Source of the DNA: Deltaproteobacteria bacterium
GTDB lineage: Bacteria > Desulfobacterota > DSM-4660 > Desulfatiglandales > Desulfatiglandaceae
Assembly (NCBI GenBank): GCA_019307945.1
Contig: JAFDIS010000001.1
Coordinates: forward strand, 124,001-188,000
Direction: 5' to 3'
Length of the DNA: 64,000 bases
The translations under genes were made by a program, and so were the position numbers. Shown here piece after piece: positions 1 through 7,415 of the stretch. The first letter of the stretch is position 1; each line of letters opens with the position of its first letter. Below the pieces are notes generated by a model. It searched no databases. It was not told the DNA's origin and saw only the letters and a program-made list of their open reading frames with translations.

Positions 1-492
1 AGCGGCCTCCGAGAGCAGGTCGGGGCTATAGCTGACTCCCCCGCCGCCCGTCCAGCGGTTGCGGTCGGCCCGCACCCCTACCAGGCCCGTCTCTTCCAGC
101 TCGGACTCCAGAGTTGTGTCTTTGATGTAAGATGCCCTGCCCGTAACGGTCCACCTCTCAGTGCACCGGTAGGTCCCGTCGAATTCATAGCGCTGATTTT
201 CGGTATCCAGTTGATCCTCCTCCGCATACCGCACCACGTCCACCAGCGCCCGGCCGTCCGCCTCCAGTCGTTGTGTACTGTAGTCGAACGTAATTCCAGG
301 GCTCACGGTGGCGATGTAGTCGTCCTGCTCATTCCTGCGCAGGAAGGACACATTGTCATTGTACTCCCCGCGCACATCGAGCGAGGGCACCAGGGTCATG
401 TCGGCGCCCCGCGCCGGGGTCGACCCCAAAAGGATCCCTGTGGCCACGAGAAAAAGGCCCACAGGGAATAAAAACAAGATAGTCCGTTTCAT
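1..492 (-). CDS. Outer-membrane beta-barrel protein, 3' end cut by window edge
   Basis: The first 164 residues are visible; the gene runs off the left edge. It opens with MKRT, a hydrophobic stretch to about residue 24 and an ARGA-D type signal peptidase I site near residue 27. The mature part alternates polar and hydrophobic residues in short strands (VRGEYNDNV, TFDYSTQRL, YEFDGTYR), as in barrels that accompany exopolysaccharide loci. It lies 65 bp downstream of a Wza-like gene on the same strand, so the two are probably one operon and this may be the outer-membrane partner of that export system. I infer the barrel from strand pattern, signal peptide and neighbour; no catalytic motif is seen. 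The exact family (for example the BBP2/TIGR03016-type proteins) cannot be fixed from a fragment. Confidence 0.6.
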   Translation of the reverse strand, partial: MKRTILFLFPVGLFLVATGILLGSTPARGADMTLVPSLDVRGEYNDNVSFLRRNEQDDYIATVSPGITFDYSTQRLEADGRALVDVVRYAEEDQLDTENQRYEFDGTYRCTERWTVTGRASYIKDTTLESELEETGLVGVRADRNRWTGGGGVSYSPDLLSEAA

Positions 493-557
493 TGCCCCCC
501 CGAATTCAAGCATTAACACATGTGAAGGCACCATGCTTCGGCCGGACAGGGCGCCCT

Positions 558-1115
558 TCAGGGGACCACCACCACGTCCCCGCGCTTGAGCACGATGTTC
601 TGATCCAGGGCCTTGCCTTTTTCCACGTCCTTGTAATTGAAGGGAATCTTGCGAGTATTGCCCCCTTCCTGCCGCAGGATCAGGATCTTGCCCGCCGATG
701 CATACGGATTGAGGCCGCCTGCCATGGCAAGAATCTGCATCACATTGGTTTCGAGGTCGATGGGAAACACGCCGGGCTTGTTCACCTTGCCGATCACGTA
801 GGCGGTCAAACTGTTGATCTTGAGCAGCATGACAGTCACCGTGGCGTCAGGGACATAGTCGGCCAGCTTTCGCTGCACCTCGGCCCGTAGCCCCGCTACC
901 GTGAGGTCCCTCACATCGATGTCACCTATCAGTGGGAAGGAAATCACCCCATCGGGCGGCACCAGCACCTCCCGGCTCAGGGATTCGTCTTTCCACACGG
1001 AGATCTCGAGGACATCTCCCGGTCCGATCCGATATTTCATCTCCGCCGCGCCCCCCGCACCTGCCAGGAACACGAAACACACGCATGCCACCCCAATGAA
1101 AACCCATTTCTTCAT
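558..1115 (-). CDS. Polysaccharide export protein, Wza/SLBB family
   Basis: A periplasmic or outer-membrane export protein of 185 residues. A signal peptide (about 1 to 24, ending GGAA) is followed by the polysaccharide-export domain (about 26 to 105, with the YRIGPGDVLEISVW opening and a VPPDGVISFPLIG stretch) and then one SLBB-type domain (about 108 to 185, with the AYVIGKVNKPGVF motif). There is no lipobox cysteine after the signal. It is shorter than E. coli Wza (about 380 residues) and has one SLBB repeat, as in exosortase- or Myxococcus-type export proteins. The ATG is preceded by AGAGGG at 8 nt. It leads a likely two-gene operon with the downstream barrel. Family assignment is firm; the polymer exported is unknown, since no synthesis genes lie inside the window. 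Confidence 0.88.
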   Translation of the reverse strand: MKKWVFIGVACVCFVFLAGAGGAAEMKYRIGPGDVLEISVWKDESLSREVLVPPDGVISFPLIGDIDVRDLTVAGLRAEVQRKLADYVPDATVTVMLLKINSLTAYVIGKVNKPGVFPIDLETNVMQILAMAGGLNPYASAGKILILRQEGGNTRKIPFNYKDVEKGKALDQNIVLKRGDVVVVP

Positions 1116-1201
1116 TTTCCATACCCTCTGCTACCGTCTCATGGTTGGCCCCGCACAGGGGATTCTCTCACATTCCTTTCCCGTCACATACTGAATTAAT
1201 C

Positions 1202-1232
1202 ATTTTTATCCTTGATTGGATCATTTTGTCAA
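1202..1232 (-). promoter_or_regulatory. Candidate sigma-70 promoter of the polysaccharide export operon
   Basis: On the minus strand TTGACA (1232 to 1227) is followed after 18 nt by TAAAAA/TAAAAAT (1208 to 1202). The expected start site lies about 80 nt upstream of the export-protein ATG. A 7-bp dyad overlaps the -35 box by two bases. The call rests on consensus match and position only. Confidence 0.45.
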
Positions 1233-1256
1233 TTCACATTTCATTTCCCGTGAATT
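1231..1256. repeat. Inverted repeat AATTCAC-N12-GTGAATT, possible operator
   Basis: Perfect 7-bp arms at 1231-1237 and 1250-1256, centres 19 bp apart (about two helical turns), lie just upstream of and touching the -35 box of the export operon. The spacing suits a dimeric DNA-binding protein. Its role is inference. Confidence 0.35.
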
Positions 1257-1292
1257 CGGCTCTCTCTGCCTTGAGGCGACCCCGACATTGGA

Positions 1293-1314
1293 GTCCCATG
1301 TGCACAAATGGGAC
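1293..1314. repeat. Inverted repeat GTCCCAT-N8-ATGGGAC
   Basis: Perfect 7-bp arms at 1293-1299 and 1308-1314 with an 8-nt spacer, in the gap between the divergent export and threonine synthase genes. No T-run follows, so it is not a standard terminator. It could be a regulator site or a short hairpin. Confidence 0.3.
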
Positions 1315-1582
1315 GATTTGAGCTCGATCGGATGCCGCAAGGCATGAAAATTCCGTGGATTCTCTGTCTTCATCGGTTGGAGGCGGGCATTGCTTAAGTA
1401 CCTTTTGGAATAACAAGTTACTTGAGTTTTCATGCAATATATATTAGTTTCCGTTACGGCCCGTGGTTCTGGTACGGGATGTCTTCACAGGAGTCAGGGC
1501 CCGGCCCCCGACCCGTGGCGTGACGGGTGTCTGGAGCTTTCGCGGGGGGGGGGCGAAGGCGGCGCGGAAGAGAGGAAAAGAC

Positions 1583-3088
1583 GTGAAGCTCCATCGATTT
1601 CCCAAGAAGATCCGTGAGCGTCTGGTGCCCGAACCTTTCGGAACCATGCGCTACCAGTGCCTCGGATGCGAAGAGTCATTCGGCATCGAACGCCTGCTTT
1701 ACACCTGCCCCGCCTGCGGCAGCGTCCTCATGCTCCGCCACGAAGATGAGGAATCCCTTGTTCGGGTGGGAGGTGAGGTGTGGCGGGACCTTTTCGATTA
1801 TCGCCGGATGCTGAATCACCCTCCCCTGAAAGGGATCTTTCGTTATTACGAGTTCATCGCCCCGGTCATCCCGCTGGAGGAGATCGTTTACCTCGGCGAA
1901 GGCCACACGCCGCTTGTGGAGGCCAACTCCACCTTGCAGGAATTGGCGGGTGCATCATTCTATTTCAAGAACGACGGCCTTAATCCGAGTGCCAGTTTCA
2001 AGGACCGGGGCATGGCCTGCGCCCTGAGCTATCTCGCTTACATAGCCGAAAAGGAACATCTGGAGAGCCCCCTGGCCATCTGCGCCTCCACCGGAGACAC
2101 CTCAGCGGCGGCAGCACTTTACGCCTCTTACCTGGGGCCGCTGCTCAAATCCGCCGTGCTGCTGCCCAAGGGCAAGGTTACGCCTCAACAGCTTTCCCAA
2201 CCCTTGGGGAGCGGGGCCAAAGTACTTGAAATTCAAGGTCTTTTCGACGATTGCATGAAGGTGGTGGAAGCCCTCGCCGATCAATACCATGTGGCTCTTC
2301 TCAATTCCAAGAACAGTTGGAGAATTCTCGGGCAGGAATCCTTCTCATTTGAAATCGCACAGGATTTTGACTATGAGGTGGGAGACAAGGCCGTGATCCT
2401 GCCCATTGGAAATGCCGGCAACATAACAGCGGTCATGAGTGGATTTCTAAAATTCCACCGTGCGGGAATCATCGAGAGACTCCCCCGGATCATCGGTGTG
2501 CAGTCTTCTCATGCGGATCCTGTCTACCGCTATTATCTGGAACCCGAGCCCCATCGGAGACGATTTCGTCCCGTCAGCGTCAAGCCCAGCGTGGCCCAAG
2601 CGGCCATGATCGGCAACCCGGTCTCCATGCCGCGCGTCATCCGCCTTGTCGAGGACTACAACGAAGCCGCAGGCGCCCAGCGCGTTTTCGTGGTGCAGGT
2701 CTCCGAACAGGAAGTAATGGACTCCATGATCCTGGCAAACCGTAACGGGCACGTGGTATGCACCCAGGGCGGCGAATCACTGGCGGGCCTCAAGGAGGCG
2801 GTCCGAAGGGGGATCCTTGCAAGAGGGGAGACGGCGGTGCTCGATTCCACAGCCCACATGCTCAAGTTCGCATCCTTCCAGGAGATGTATTTTGAAGACC
2901 GTTTTCCCCCGGAGTTCGAGGTCACCCCGGATCCCGGCCTCCGAAATGCCCCCCTGGAAGTGCGGCCGCCCGGGCTCCAGCGTTACCCGCAGCCAGGAAG
3001 CCCCCTGGAAGGCGAGGAACTGGCTGATTTCGTGGAAAAGATGGCCGAGGAAATCGCCCGGATCCTCGGGTTGAAACGCAAAGGGTAG
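1583..3088 (+). CDS. thrC: Threonine synthase (PLP-dependent)
   Basis: Converts O-phosphohomoserine to threonine in the cytoplasm. I choose the GTG at 1583 because AGAGAGG sits 7 nt before it; the frame is open back to 1463 without a good start. From there it is 501 residues. An N-terminal zinc ribbon (C26, C29, C42, C45) precedes the PLP fold. The GEGHTPL strand (about 106) and PSASFKDRGMA, where K140 should carry PLP, are typical of the bacterial and archaeal threonine synthase group close to cysteate synthase. A glycine-rich phosphate loop (IGNAGN) lies near residue 273. The length suits a long-form enzyme; the last 50 residues are an extension rich in Pro and Glu. rlmH follows after 9 bp and is probably co-transcribed. 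Cysteate synthase is the main alternative function. Confidence 0.88.
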   Translation: MKLHRFPKKIRERLVPEPFGTMRYQCLGCEESFGIERLLYTCPACGSVLMLRHEDEESLVRVGGEVWRDLFDYRRMLNHPPLKGIFRYYEFIAPVIPLEEIVYLGEGHTPLVEANSTLQELAGASFYFKNDGLNPSASFKDRGMACALSYLAYIAEKEHLESPLAICASTGDTSAAAALYASYLGPLLKSAVLLPKGKVTPQQLSQPLGSGAKVLEIQGLFDDCMKVVEALADQYHVALLNSKNSWRILGQESFSFEIAQDFDYEVGDKAVILPIGNAGNITAVMSGFLKFHRAGIIERLPRIIGVQSSHADPVYRYYLEPEPHRRRFRPVSVKPSVAQAAMIGNPVSMPRVIRLVEDYNEAAGAQRVFVVQVSEQEVMDSMILANRNGHVVCTQGGESLAGLKEAVRRGILARGETAVLDSTAHMLKFASFQEMYFEDRFPPEFEVTPDPGLRNAPLEVRPPGLQRYPQPGSPLEGEELADFVEKMAEEIARILGLKRKG

Positions 3089-3097
3089 AACCACTCC

Positions 3098-3568
3098 ATG
3101 CCCAAGGTCAGGATCCTCGTGGTGGACAAGACGCGTGCCGCCTTCTTGCGTGACGGCATTGACTTTTATTGCGAACGCATCTCCCGGTACCTTCCGCTGG
3201 AGTGGGTGGAAGTCAAGCCCGCGAGAATGGGCCCCTCCAGCTCCGTGTCCAAGGTGCTATCGCAGGAGGCCAAGGGAATCTCCGCCCGGCTTTCGGCGCA
3301 GGATGCCAACGTGGCCTTGGATCGCAAGGGCAAGGCCTTGGATTCGGTCTCTTTTGCGCGATGGTTCGAAGATCTCTTGGCCCAGGGCAGGCAGATTACC
3401 TTCGTCGTCGGCGGGGCTTACGGCCTGGCTCCGGAGATCCTGAGACAGACCGACGCGGTCCTGTCCTTGTCGCGGCTGACCATGACCCATGAAATGGTGA
3501 GGGTCGTGTTCCTGGAACAGCTCTACAGGGCGATGACCATCATCCGTGGGGAAAAATACCACCATTAG
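3098..3568 (+). CDS. rlmH: 23S rRNA pseudouridine-1915 N3-methyltransferase RlmH
   Basis: A small SPOUT-class methyltransferase of 156 residues (E. coli RlmH has 155), expected to methylate pseudouridine 1915 in helix 69 of 23S rRNA using S-adenosylmethionine. The sequence keeps the family marks: ALDRKGKALDS in the middle, FVVGGAYGL (about 108 to 116) forming part of the trefoil-knot cofactor site, LSLSRLTMTHEMVR, and the terminal EQLYRAMTIIRGEKYHH. It begins 9 bp after thrC and likely shares its transcript; rlmH next to a biosynthetic gene is not unusual. Nothing is missing or truncated. Confidence 0.96.
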   Translation: MPKVRILVVDKTRAAFLRDGIDFYCERISRYLPLEWVEVKPARMGPSSSVSKVLSQEAKGISARLSAQDANVALDRKGKALDSVSFARWFEDLLAQGRQITFVVGGAYGLAPEILRQTDAVLSLSRLTMTHEMVRVVFLEQLYRAMTIIRGEKYHH

Positions 3569-3777
3569 CGGAATGGAGAAAAAGATGGCCGGCGCAGGAG
3601 AAGCAAGGCAAATATGGAAGCGAAAAACCTGTATTCAGCGGTAGTAAATGAGGATTTTGAACGGAATTTGAACCTCGGCATCGGCAGGTGCACCATTTTT
3701 TCACCAGCCTGCAAGGAGAGGGGAAACTCGGAAAAGGGAGGCCGTAGGGGAGACGGACTCTAGGTGACCTTTTCGTC

Positions 3778-4143
3778 TCACTCGGTCTCTCCCGCCTCCA
3801 GGGCCATGGCGATTTTATTCTTGAGTTCGGAAAGGTCGAAGGACTTGATCACGTAGAAATCCGCCGCAATGGATTTCATGTCCTCTTTGAACGTGTCATA
3901 GGCGGTGCAGAGGACCACCGGGAGATTGTAAAAACGGTTTCGAATATCCTGGAGCAGATCCAGACCGTTGTAATCCACCATCTTGATGTCCAAGACCACC
4001 AGGTCCGGCTTTTCCTCTTCGATCCTTTCGAGCAGTTTGTAGCCGCTTTCAGCCGTGATCACTTCATATCCCGCCTCCGTGAGTTCCTCCGAGTAGAGGT
4101 ATCGGATGTGCTCCTCATCGTCCACAATCAATATTTTCGCCAT
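3778..4143 (-). CDS. Single-domain response regulator (CheY-like receiver)
   Basis: A 121-residue stand-alone receiver. The ATG at 4143 is chosen because GAGGAG lies 8 nt upstream; a start further up would lack one. The acidic pair D8/D9, the phospho-acceptor D52 (in VVLDIKM), T80 and the conserved lysine K100 are all present, so phosphorylation should be possible. There is no output domain, so it must act by binding a partner, as CheY, Spo0F or DivK do. No histidine kinase is adjacent; the kinases in this window lie over 40 kb away. The function is therefore open. It is a single transcription unit facing away from the next gene. Confidence 0.9.
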   Translation of the reverse strand: MAKILIVDDEEHIRYLYSEELTEAGYEVITAESGYKLLERIEEEKPDLVVLDIKMVDYNGLDLLQDIRNRFYNLPVVLCTAYDTFKEDMKSIAADFYVIKSFDLSELKNKIAMALEAGETE

Positions 4144-4359
4144 GGTTTCATCTCCTCGGAGCTGATCGGGAAGCACCCCGTTACCCTGCTTTGTCCTCTC
4201 GCGCGCTTCCCGGGGGGGGACAGCTTCATTGCGGAATTGTCAAGCATAAGGACTGAATGACCATCCAGCGGCCTCGGCCCATGCCCAAGGACCGATCTCG
4301 TTCCCCACCCCTCGGACTCTTCCCGTGGGGCGTGGGGGAGTTTGCGGCAAATTGTCACC

Positions 4360-4388
4360 AATGTACAATAAACCACCGGTCTTTGCAA
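4360..4388 (-). promoter_or_regulatory. Candidate promoter of the receiver gene
   Basis: On the minus strand TTGCAA (4388 to 4383), a 17-nt spacer and TACATT (4365 to 4360), each matching four of six consensus bases. It would give a leader of roughly 210 nt. This is the best-spaced pair in the gap but remains a weak call. Confidence 0.3.
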
Positions 4389-4593
4389 GCCATACCGCCA
4401 TCTGAAACAGGCTGCCCGACCCGAAACGCCCCTTCCCCATCGCCCCCACGAAGCACCTTTCTTCCCGCCCCGACACCGGCGATGCCGTAAGCGGGCCGTC
4501 CCCCGACTCTCCTCACACGCACGGTCAAATCCTTTTACCACACGGCGCACGGGCAGAACAACAACAAAACCAGGCGGACGACCACTCCCACCC

Positions 4594-4623
4594 TTTACAG
4601 GAGGCCTCCAGGGGGACTATAAA
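4594..4623 (+). promoter_or_regulatory. Candidate promoter of the NifU-N-like gene
   Basis: TTTACA (4594-4599), an 18-nt spacer and TATAAA (4618-4623), about 100 nt before the ATG at 4723. Both boxes match five of six consensus bases. Confidence 0.45.
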
Positions 4624-4722
4624 GTGGGTGTCCTTTGGCCTGCGGAAAACAACAGTAGCCCCCTCTCTGTACCCGCACCGACGGAAACGGTCTGAGGCTT
4701 CCAGAGGCAACCAGGCTGCGCC

Positions 4723-5058
4723 ATGGCTGAACACGAAGTGACCATCTACCGGCATCCCAACCCCGAAATCCGCTCATTTCTCACGCGTGAGCCCCTCTCC
4801 CCCCCCACCCTTTGGGTAGGCAGACGCCCTTTTAAGAGTGAAGACATTGCACGTCTCAAGCGCCTGGACCTTGTGGCGGCCCAGTTGATCAGAAATCTCG
4901 CGGACATCCCGGGGATCGAGGAGATCCGTCTCAAGCCCAAGGAAATCCGCGTGAAAAAAATACCCGACGCCTCATGGGAACAGATCGAGGCGCGGGCATT
5001 GCAGGATATCCGAGGGGCCCTGAGGCGGCGCAAACTGCACTTGGTTTCGCGTGGTTAA
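4723..5058 (+). CDS. NifU/Nfu N-terminal-domain-like protein
   Basis: A small soluble protein of 111 residues. The pattern TIYRHPNPE near the start, a PLA-like helix (about 46 to 60, LDLVAAQLIRNL), the I-PGIEEIRLKPKEIRVKK strands (about 62 to 80) and DASWEQIE (about 83) followed by a final helix match the layout of the Nfu_N / Scaffold_Nfu_N domain, which in full Nfu proteins precedes the Fe-S-binding CxxC domain. That cysteine domain is absent here; the protein has no cysteine at all, so it cannot bind an Fe-S cluster alone. Such single-domain forms exist in anaerobes. A partner or adaptor role in Fe-S assembly is inference. It is a single-gene unit with its own promoter candidate. Confidence 0.55.
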   Translation: MAEHEVTIYRHPNPEIRSFLTREPLSPPTLWVGRRPFKSEDIARLKRLDLVAAQLIRNLADIPGIEEIRLKPKEIRVKKIPDASWEQIEARALQDIRGALRRRKLHLVSRG

Positions 5059-5136
5059 CCTTCTCGATGAAGAATCAAAATCACTCTGTCGGATTTCGTG
5101 TGGGCAGGGCGATCGATCGGGGGAGGTTATCATGGT

Positions 5137-5463
5137 TCAAGGGCCCTTGCGCCCCCGCCTCACCACGGTGGCCTTGGCCAGGATTTCCCCTGCGCTCTGA
5201 TTTCCCATGAGCGTAGTGTGCAGGCCCACTGCCAGTGGGAACCCCTTTGCGTCCTCGCCAACCTAGGCTTGGCCAATGGCGAGGACCGTTGCGGTCACGT
5301 CAGCCAACCAAAGCATGGCGCCTGCCTGGACCGTCCCGTAAGTGTTGCGCACCCCGTTCGCGCCCGACATCCGGCTCAGGATCCGATCCTCGCTCCGCTT
5401 CTCATGGTTCCACTGGGCAGACCTCCTAAGTTTGACATACCACGTACCCTTCGCCACGAGCAC
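5137..5463 (-). pseudogene. Remnant of a hotdog-fold (PaaI-type) thioesterase gene
   Basis: On the minus strand the frame from 5463 reads into NTYGTVQAGAMLWLADVTA, the signature helix region of PaaI/4HBT thioesterases (the G-x-VQAGA-x-x-x-LAD pattern). A TAG codon at 5265-5263 interrupts it, and the same frame then continues with GFPLAVGL, HTTLMGNQSAGEILAKATVV and a TGA at 5139-5137. Both halves belong to the same fold, so this is one gene with an internal amber codon. The N-terminal 30 or so residues expected before the signature and the last strand are also missing, and no ribosome-binding site fits the start. The gene is therefore decayed. An intact thioesterase of the broad family lies at 51.6 kb. 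Confidence 0.65.
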
Positions 5464-5535
5464 AGGCGGTTGTCCCGGTCAACAAAACCGCCCAGGGCTG
5501 CTCTTTTCCCTGGATGATCCCCGCCGCGGGTCCCG

Positions 5536-5563
5536 TTGACACCGCGTGTTCCGTGATTATCGT
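5536..5563 (+). promoter_or_regulatory. Candidate promoter of hsp20
   Basis: TTGACA (5536-5541), a 16-nt spacer and TATCGT (5558-5563), 57 nt before the hsp20 ATG. I see no clear sigma-32 element (CTTGAA with CCCCAT) and no CIRCE palindrome here, so heat regulation is not evident from the DNA. Confidence 0.4.
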
Positions 5564-5619
5564 TTGGGCAAAGAACAGGACAACTCCCATGGGTAGTTGA
5601 AGGAGAGGAGGTGAGCATC

Positions 5620-6048
5620 ATGACGAGCCTGTTTGATTTGTTGCCTGCGGTACATATGGGTTATCACCCGTTGAACCTCTTGGATCGCTTTCTTGAAGAA
5701 TGGCCGTTAACCGGCAATGAGCACGGGGGCTGGACACCGCCTGCGGATATCGCCGAGACCGACAAGGACTATCTGTTGAGCGTTGAACTGCCCGGAGTCG
5801 ACCTGAAAGGTCTGGACATCACCTATTCCGAAGGCGTACTCACCATCAAGGGAGAGAAACGGAAAGAAGGACAAAACGGTCATACCTGTCACTTTTCGGA
5901 GAGATATGCCGGACCCTTCGAACGATCCTTCAGAATTCCTGAAAAGATAGATGTCGAGAAAATCGAGGCGTCTTATGCGGACGGCGTCCTGCGTGTGGTC
6001 ATTCCAAAGCCGGAAGAAAGCGTTCCCAAGAAAATCGAAGTCCACTGA
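5620..6048 (+). CDS. Small heat-shock protein, Hsp20/alpha-crystallin family
   Basis: An ATP-independent holding chaperone of 142 residues that keeps unfolding cytoplasmic proteins soluble as large oligomers. The ATG at 5620 is preferred over the in-frame GTG at 5611, because the strong AGGAGAGGAG sequence ends directly before the GTG and lies 9 nt before the ATG. After a 35-residue variable N-terminus the alpha-crystallin domain runs from about 37 to 140: PPADIAETDKDYLLSVELPGV, GVLTIKGEKR, the FERSFRIPEKID loop, and the hallmark ADGVLRVVIPK. A short C-terminal tail VPKKIEVH follows; the usual I-x-I/V anchoring motif may be the terminal I-E-V. A promoter lies upstream and a strong terminator downstream, so it is a single-gene unit. 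Confidence 0.95.
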   Translation: MTSLFDLLPAVHMGYHPLNLLDRFLEEWPLTGNEHGGWTPPADIAETDKDYLLSVELPGVDLKGLDITYSEGVLTIKGEKRKEGQNGHTCHFSERYAGPFERSFRIPEKIDVEKIEASYADGVLRVVIPKPEESVPKKIEVH

Positions 6049-6055
6049 AACATGC

Positions 6056-6095
6056 GTGCCGCACGGGGGAAGATTCCGCCGTGCGGCACCTTTTT
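6056..6095 (+). terminator. Rho-independent terminator of hsp20
   Basis: Perfect 11-bp stem GTGCCGCACGG (6056-6066) and CCGTGCGGCAC (6079-6089) with a 12-nt loop, followed by TTTTT at 6091-6095. It starts 8 nt after the hsp20 stop codon. Confidence 0.9.
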
Positions 6096-6345
6096 GGCCG
6101 CTCCTTCGTGGGACATTGCTCCTTCCGCCCGGCCCGTTCAGGTCTTGATTACGAAATCGTTATCGAATCCCCTTTCTGTCACCACATGGTCATCGGCAAG
6201 AAACCCGAACAAAAAGACACCTTCCCCCTTTAGCTATGACAACCAGTTGAATTCACACGTTTCTTTTATATTCAGCAGCACGGATGTTCACAGGCATCAA
6301 TTTTGCACTTAATGGCTGCTGAAAAAGATCATATGGAGGTGCGGC

Positions 6346-6699
6346 ATGATTTTCGGCGTGTCATCCACTCTGTCGGCGCTCGGGGCCCTCGACACCAAAA
6401 CAGCCGTCCGGGCACACAATGTAGCCAACACATCCTCGGATGGATTCAAAAAGAGTCGTCCCGTACTGGAGGAAGGACCAGGTGGAACCGTGCGCGCCCG
6501 CGTGAGCAAGGTGGAAACGCCGGGGCCGCTCCTGCCGGTCCAGGGCGAGGAGGGCATGGAAATCCGGGAAGGCTCCAATGTAGACCTCACCGAAGAGATT
6601 CCCGATCTTATGCTCACCCGCAGACATTTCGAGGCCAACCTCAAGATCATCCAGACTGACGACGAGATGCTGGGAAGTCTTCTGGACATTGTGGGCTGA
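6346..6699 (+). CDS. Orphan flagellar basal-body rod-like protein (FlgC-like)
   Basis: A 117-residue protein with both conserved ends of flagellar rod and hook proteins. The N-terminal helix (about 1 to 38) has the rod signature LSALGALDTKTAVRAHNVANTSSDGFKK in outline: A-x-x-NVANT-x-x-x-GFKK. The C-terminal helix has SNVDLTEEIPDLM and the FEANLKIIQTDDEML motif (about 78 to 111), which packs against the N-terminal helix in the rod coiled coil. GGAGGT lies before the ATG. It is shorter than FlgC (about 135 residues) or FlgG. No other flagellar gene is in the window, so it may be a dispersed rod gene or an adopted rod-like protein. Family membership is clear; the role is not. Confidence 0.8.
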   Translation: MIFGVSSTLSALGALDTKTAVRAHNVANTSSDGFKKSRPVLEEGPGGTVRARVSKVETPGPLLPVQGEEGMEIREGSNVDLTEEIPDLMLTRRHFEANLKIIQTDDEMLGSLLDIVG

Positions 6700-6826
6700 A
6701 CCTGACTCGGGTGCCGGCCGCCCCGGGTCGGTCCTCCCCGCAAAGGGCCTCCGACGAGGAACCCCGCCTGAAGCTGCCCTGCGCGAGGCTGAGGGGGCGG
6801 AATTCAGAGCCGCTCGACCAAAACAC

Positions 6827-6856
6827 TTGAGCGTTCGATCCCTTCCCTGTTAGGAT
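6827..6856 (+). promoter_or_regulatory. Weak candidate promoter of the secreted-protein gene at 6983
   Basis: TTGAGC (6827-6832), an 18-nt spacer and TAGGAT (6851-6856), about 125 nt before the ATG at 6983. Each box matches four of six bases. Confidence 0.25.
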
Positions 6857-6982
6857 GGAGACATGATGCTTGCCCTCGGCGGTCCGCCGCAAGACTCTCC
6901 GAGGTGTTTGGCGGCGTAGCAAGAACCCAGCGGGCGCGGCCGTCGCCGGTTCATACGTTTACAGACCAGTCAGGAGGAAGCC

Positions 6983-7399
6983 ATGAGAACCCTCATTGCC
7001 TTGTGCCGTGCGGCCTTATGTCTCTTTATCTTCACGGGGTTGGCGGGACCCCTCCATGCGGCTGAAAAGGCCCGCTCCGCCGAACCCACAGTGGTCCCCT
7101 TGCACGAATACATGAAGATCCTGCGGGAGTACTACGGCGGGCGTCACATCAAGCTTGAACCGGAGCGGAGAGTCAAGACCGCGCCTCACCAAACGCCGGA
7201 CCTTTCCGCATGGGAGAGGACCTTGAACGAGGCGGGACGTTTCCAAGCCGTTGACGTCTTCGGGGGAAAGGCCGTGCTTATCCTGGACACCAGGCTGGGG
7301 CACATTTGGATCTGGGCCCTTCCGAGCGTCATTTACGCGGGCAGGGTGTTCCCGGGCGAAAAACCTGGGCAGGAAATCCTCTCCATTCCAGCTCCCTGA
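6983..7399 (+). CDS. Secreted protein of unknown function
   Basis: A 138-residue protein with a clear Sec signal peptide (about 1 to 27, cleavage after LHAA). The mature part is small and mixed: an acidic-basic helix (HEYMKILREYYGG), a linker, then a strand-rich end with AVLILDTRLGHIWIWALPS and IYAGRVFPGEK. The D-T-R-x-G-x-x-W-x-W pattern resembles the 'DTRTGRVW' strand seen in many small secreted proteins that carry no known catalytic activity. No cysteines are in the mature part except none paired, so no disulphide is expected. AGGAGG lies 7 nt before the ATG. It converges on the M16 peptidase gene with only 16 bp between. I do not recognise a named family. Confidence 0.7.
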   Translation: MRTLIALCRAALCLFIFTGLAGPLHAAEKARSAEPTVVPLHEYMKILREYYGGRHIKLEPERRVKTAPHQTPDLSAWERTLNEAGRFQAVDVFGGKAVLILDTRLGHIWIWALPSVIYAGRVFPGEKPGQEILSIPAP

Positions 7400-7415
7400 T
7401 CGCCCGAGACCCCTG

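Larger units (their letters stand above)
1116..1582. other. Divergent intergenic region
   Basis: This gap of about 470 bp holds the export-operon promoter and the two dyads listed separately. The right third (1463 to 1582) is open in frame with thrC, but it is rich in Gly, Arg and Pro, contains a run of about ten G residues and has no ribosome-binding site at its first start, so I treat it as untranslated. Confidence 0.5.
4144..4722. other. Intergenic region without a recognisable gene
   Basis: About 580 bp between divergent genes. It carries the weak promoter of the receiver gene on one side and a better one for the NifU-N-like gene on the other. Open frames here (longest about 140 codons on the minus strand) are rich in Arg, Gly and Trp and show no family signature, so I leave them out. 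Confidence 0.4.
5059..5619. other. Intergenic region holding only a decayed gene
   Basis: Apart from the thioesterase remnant (5137-5463) this 560-bp gap holds a GTCCTCGCCA / TGGCGAGGAC hairpin (5251-5260 and 5277-5286) that lies inside the remnant, a CCCACT-GCC-AGTGGG hairpin (5225-5239), and the hsp20 promoter. I see no other gene. Confidence 0.5.

Noticed and set aside
1463-1582. Forty-residue N-terminal extension of threonine synthase
   Set aside because: Composition is Arg/Gly/Pro-rich, it includes a G homopolymer, and the GTG at 1583 has a far better ribosome-binding site.
3614-3763. 49-codon open frame after rlmH (MEAKNLYSAVV...)
   Set aside because: It has only a weak ribosome-binding site, no family signature and a low-complexity, glycine-arginine-rich end.
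5263-5265. TAG read as pyrrolysine
   Set aside because: No pyl genes are in the window, thioesterases are not known to use pyrrolysine, and the gene has other lesions (missing start and end).
5251-5286. GTCCTCGCCA / TGGCGAGGAC hairpin considered as part of a small RNA
   Set aside because: It lies wholly inside the thioesterase remnant, around the TAG codon, has no T-run and no promoter in phase. The coding explanation is sufficient.
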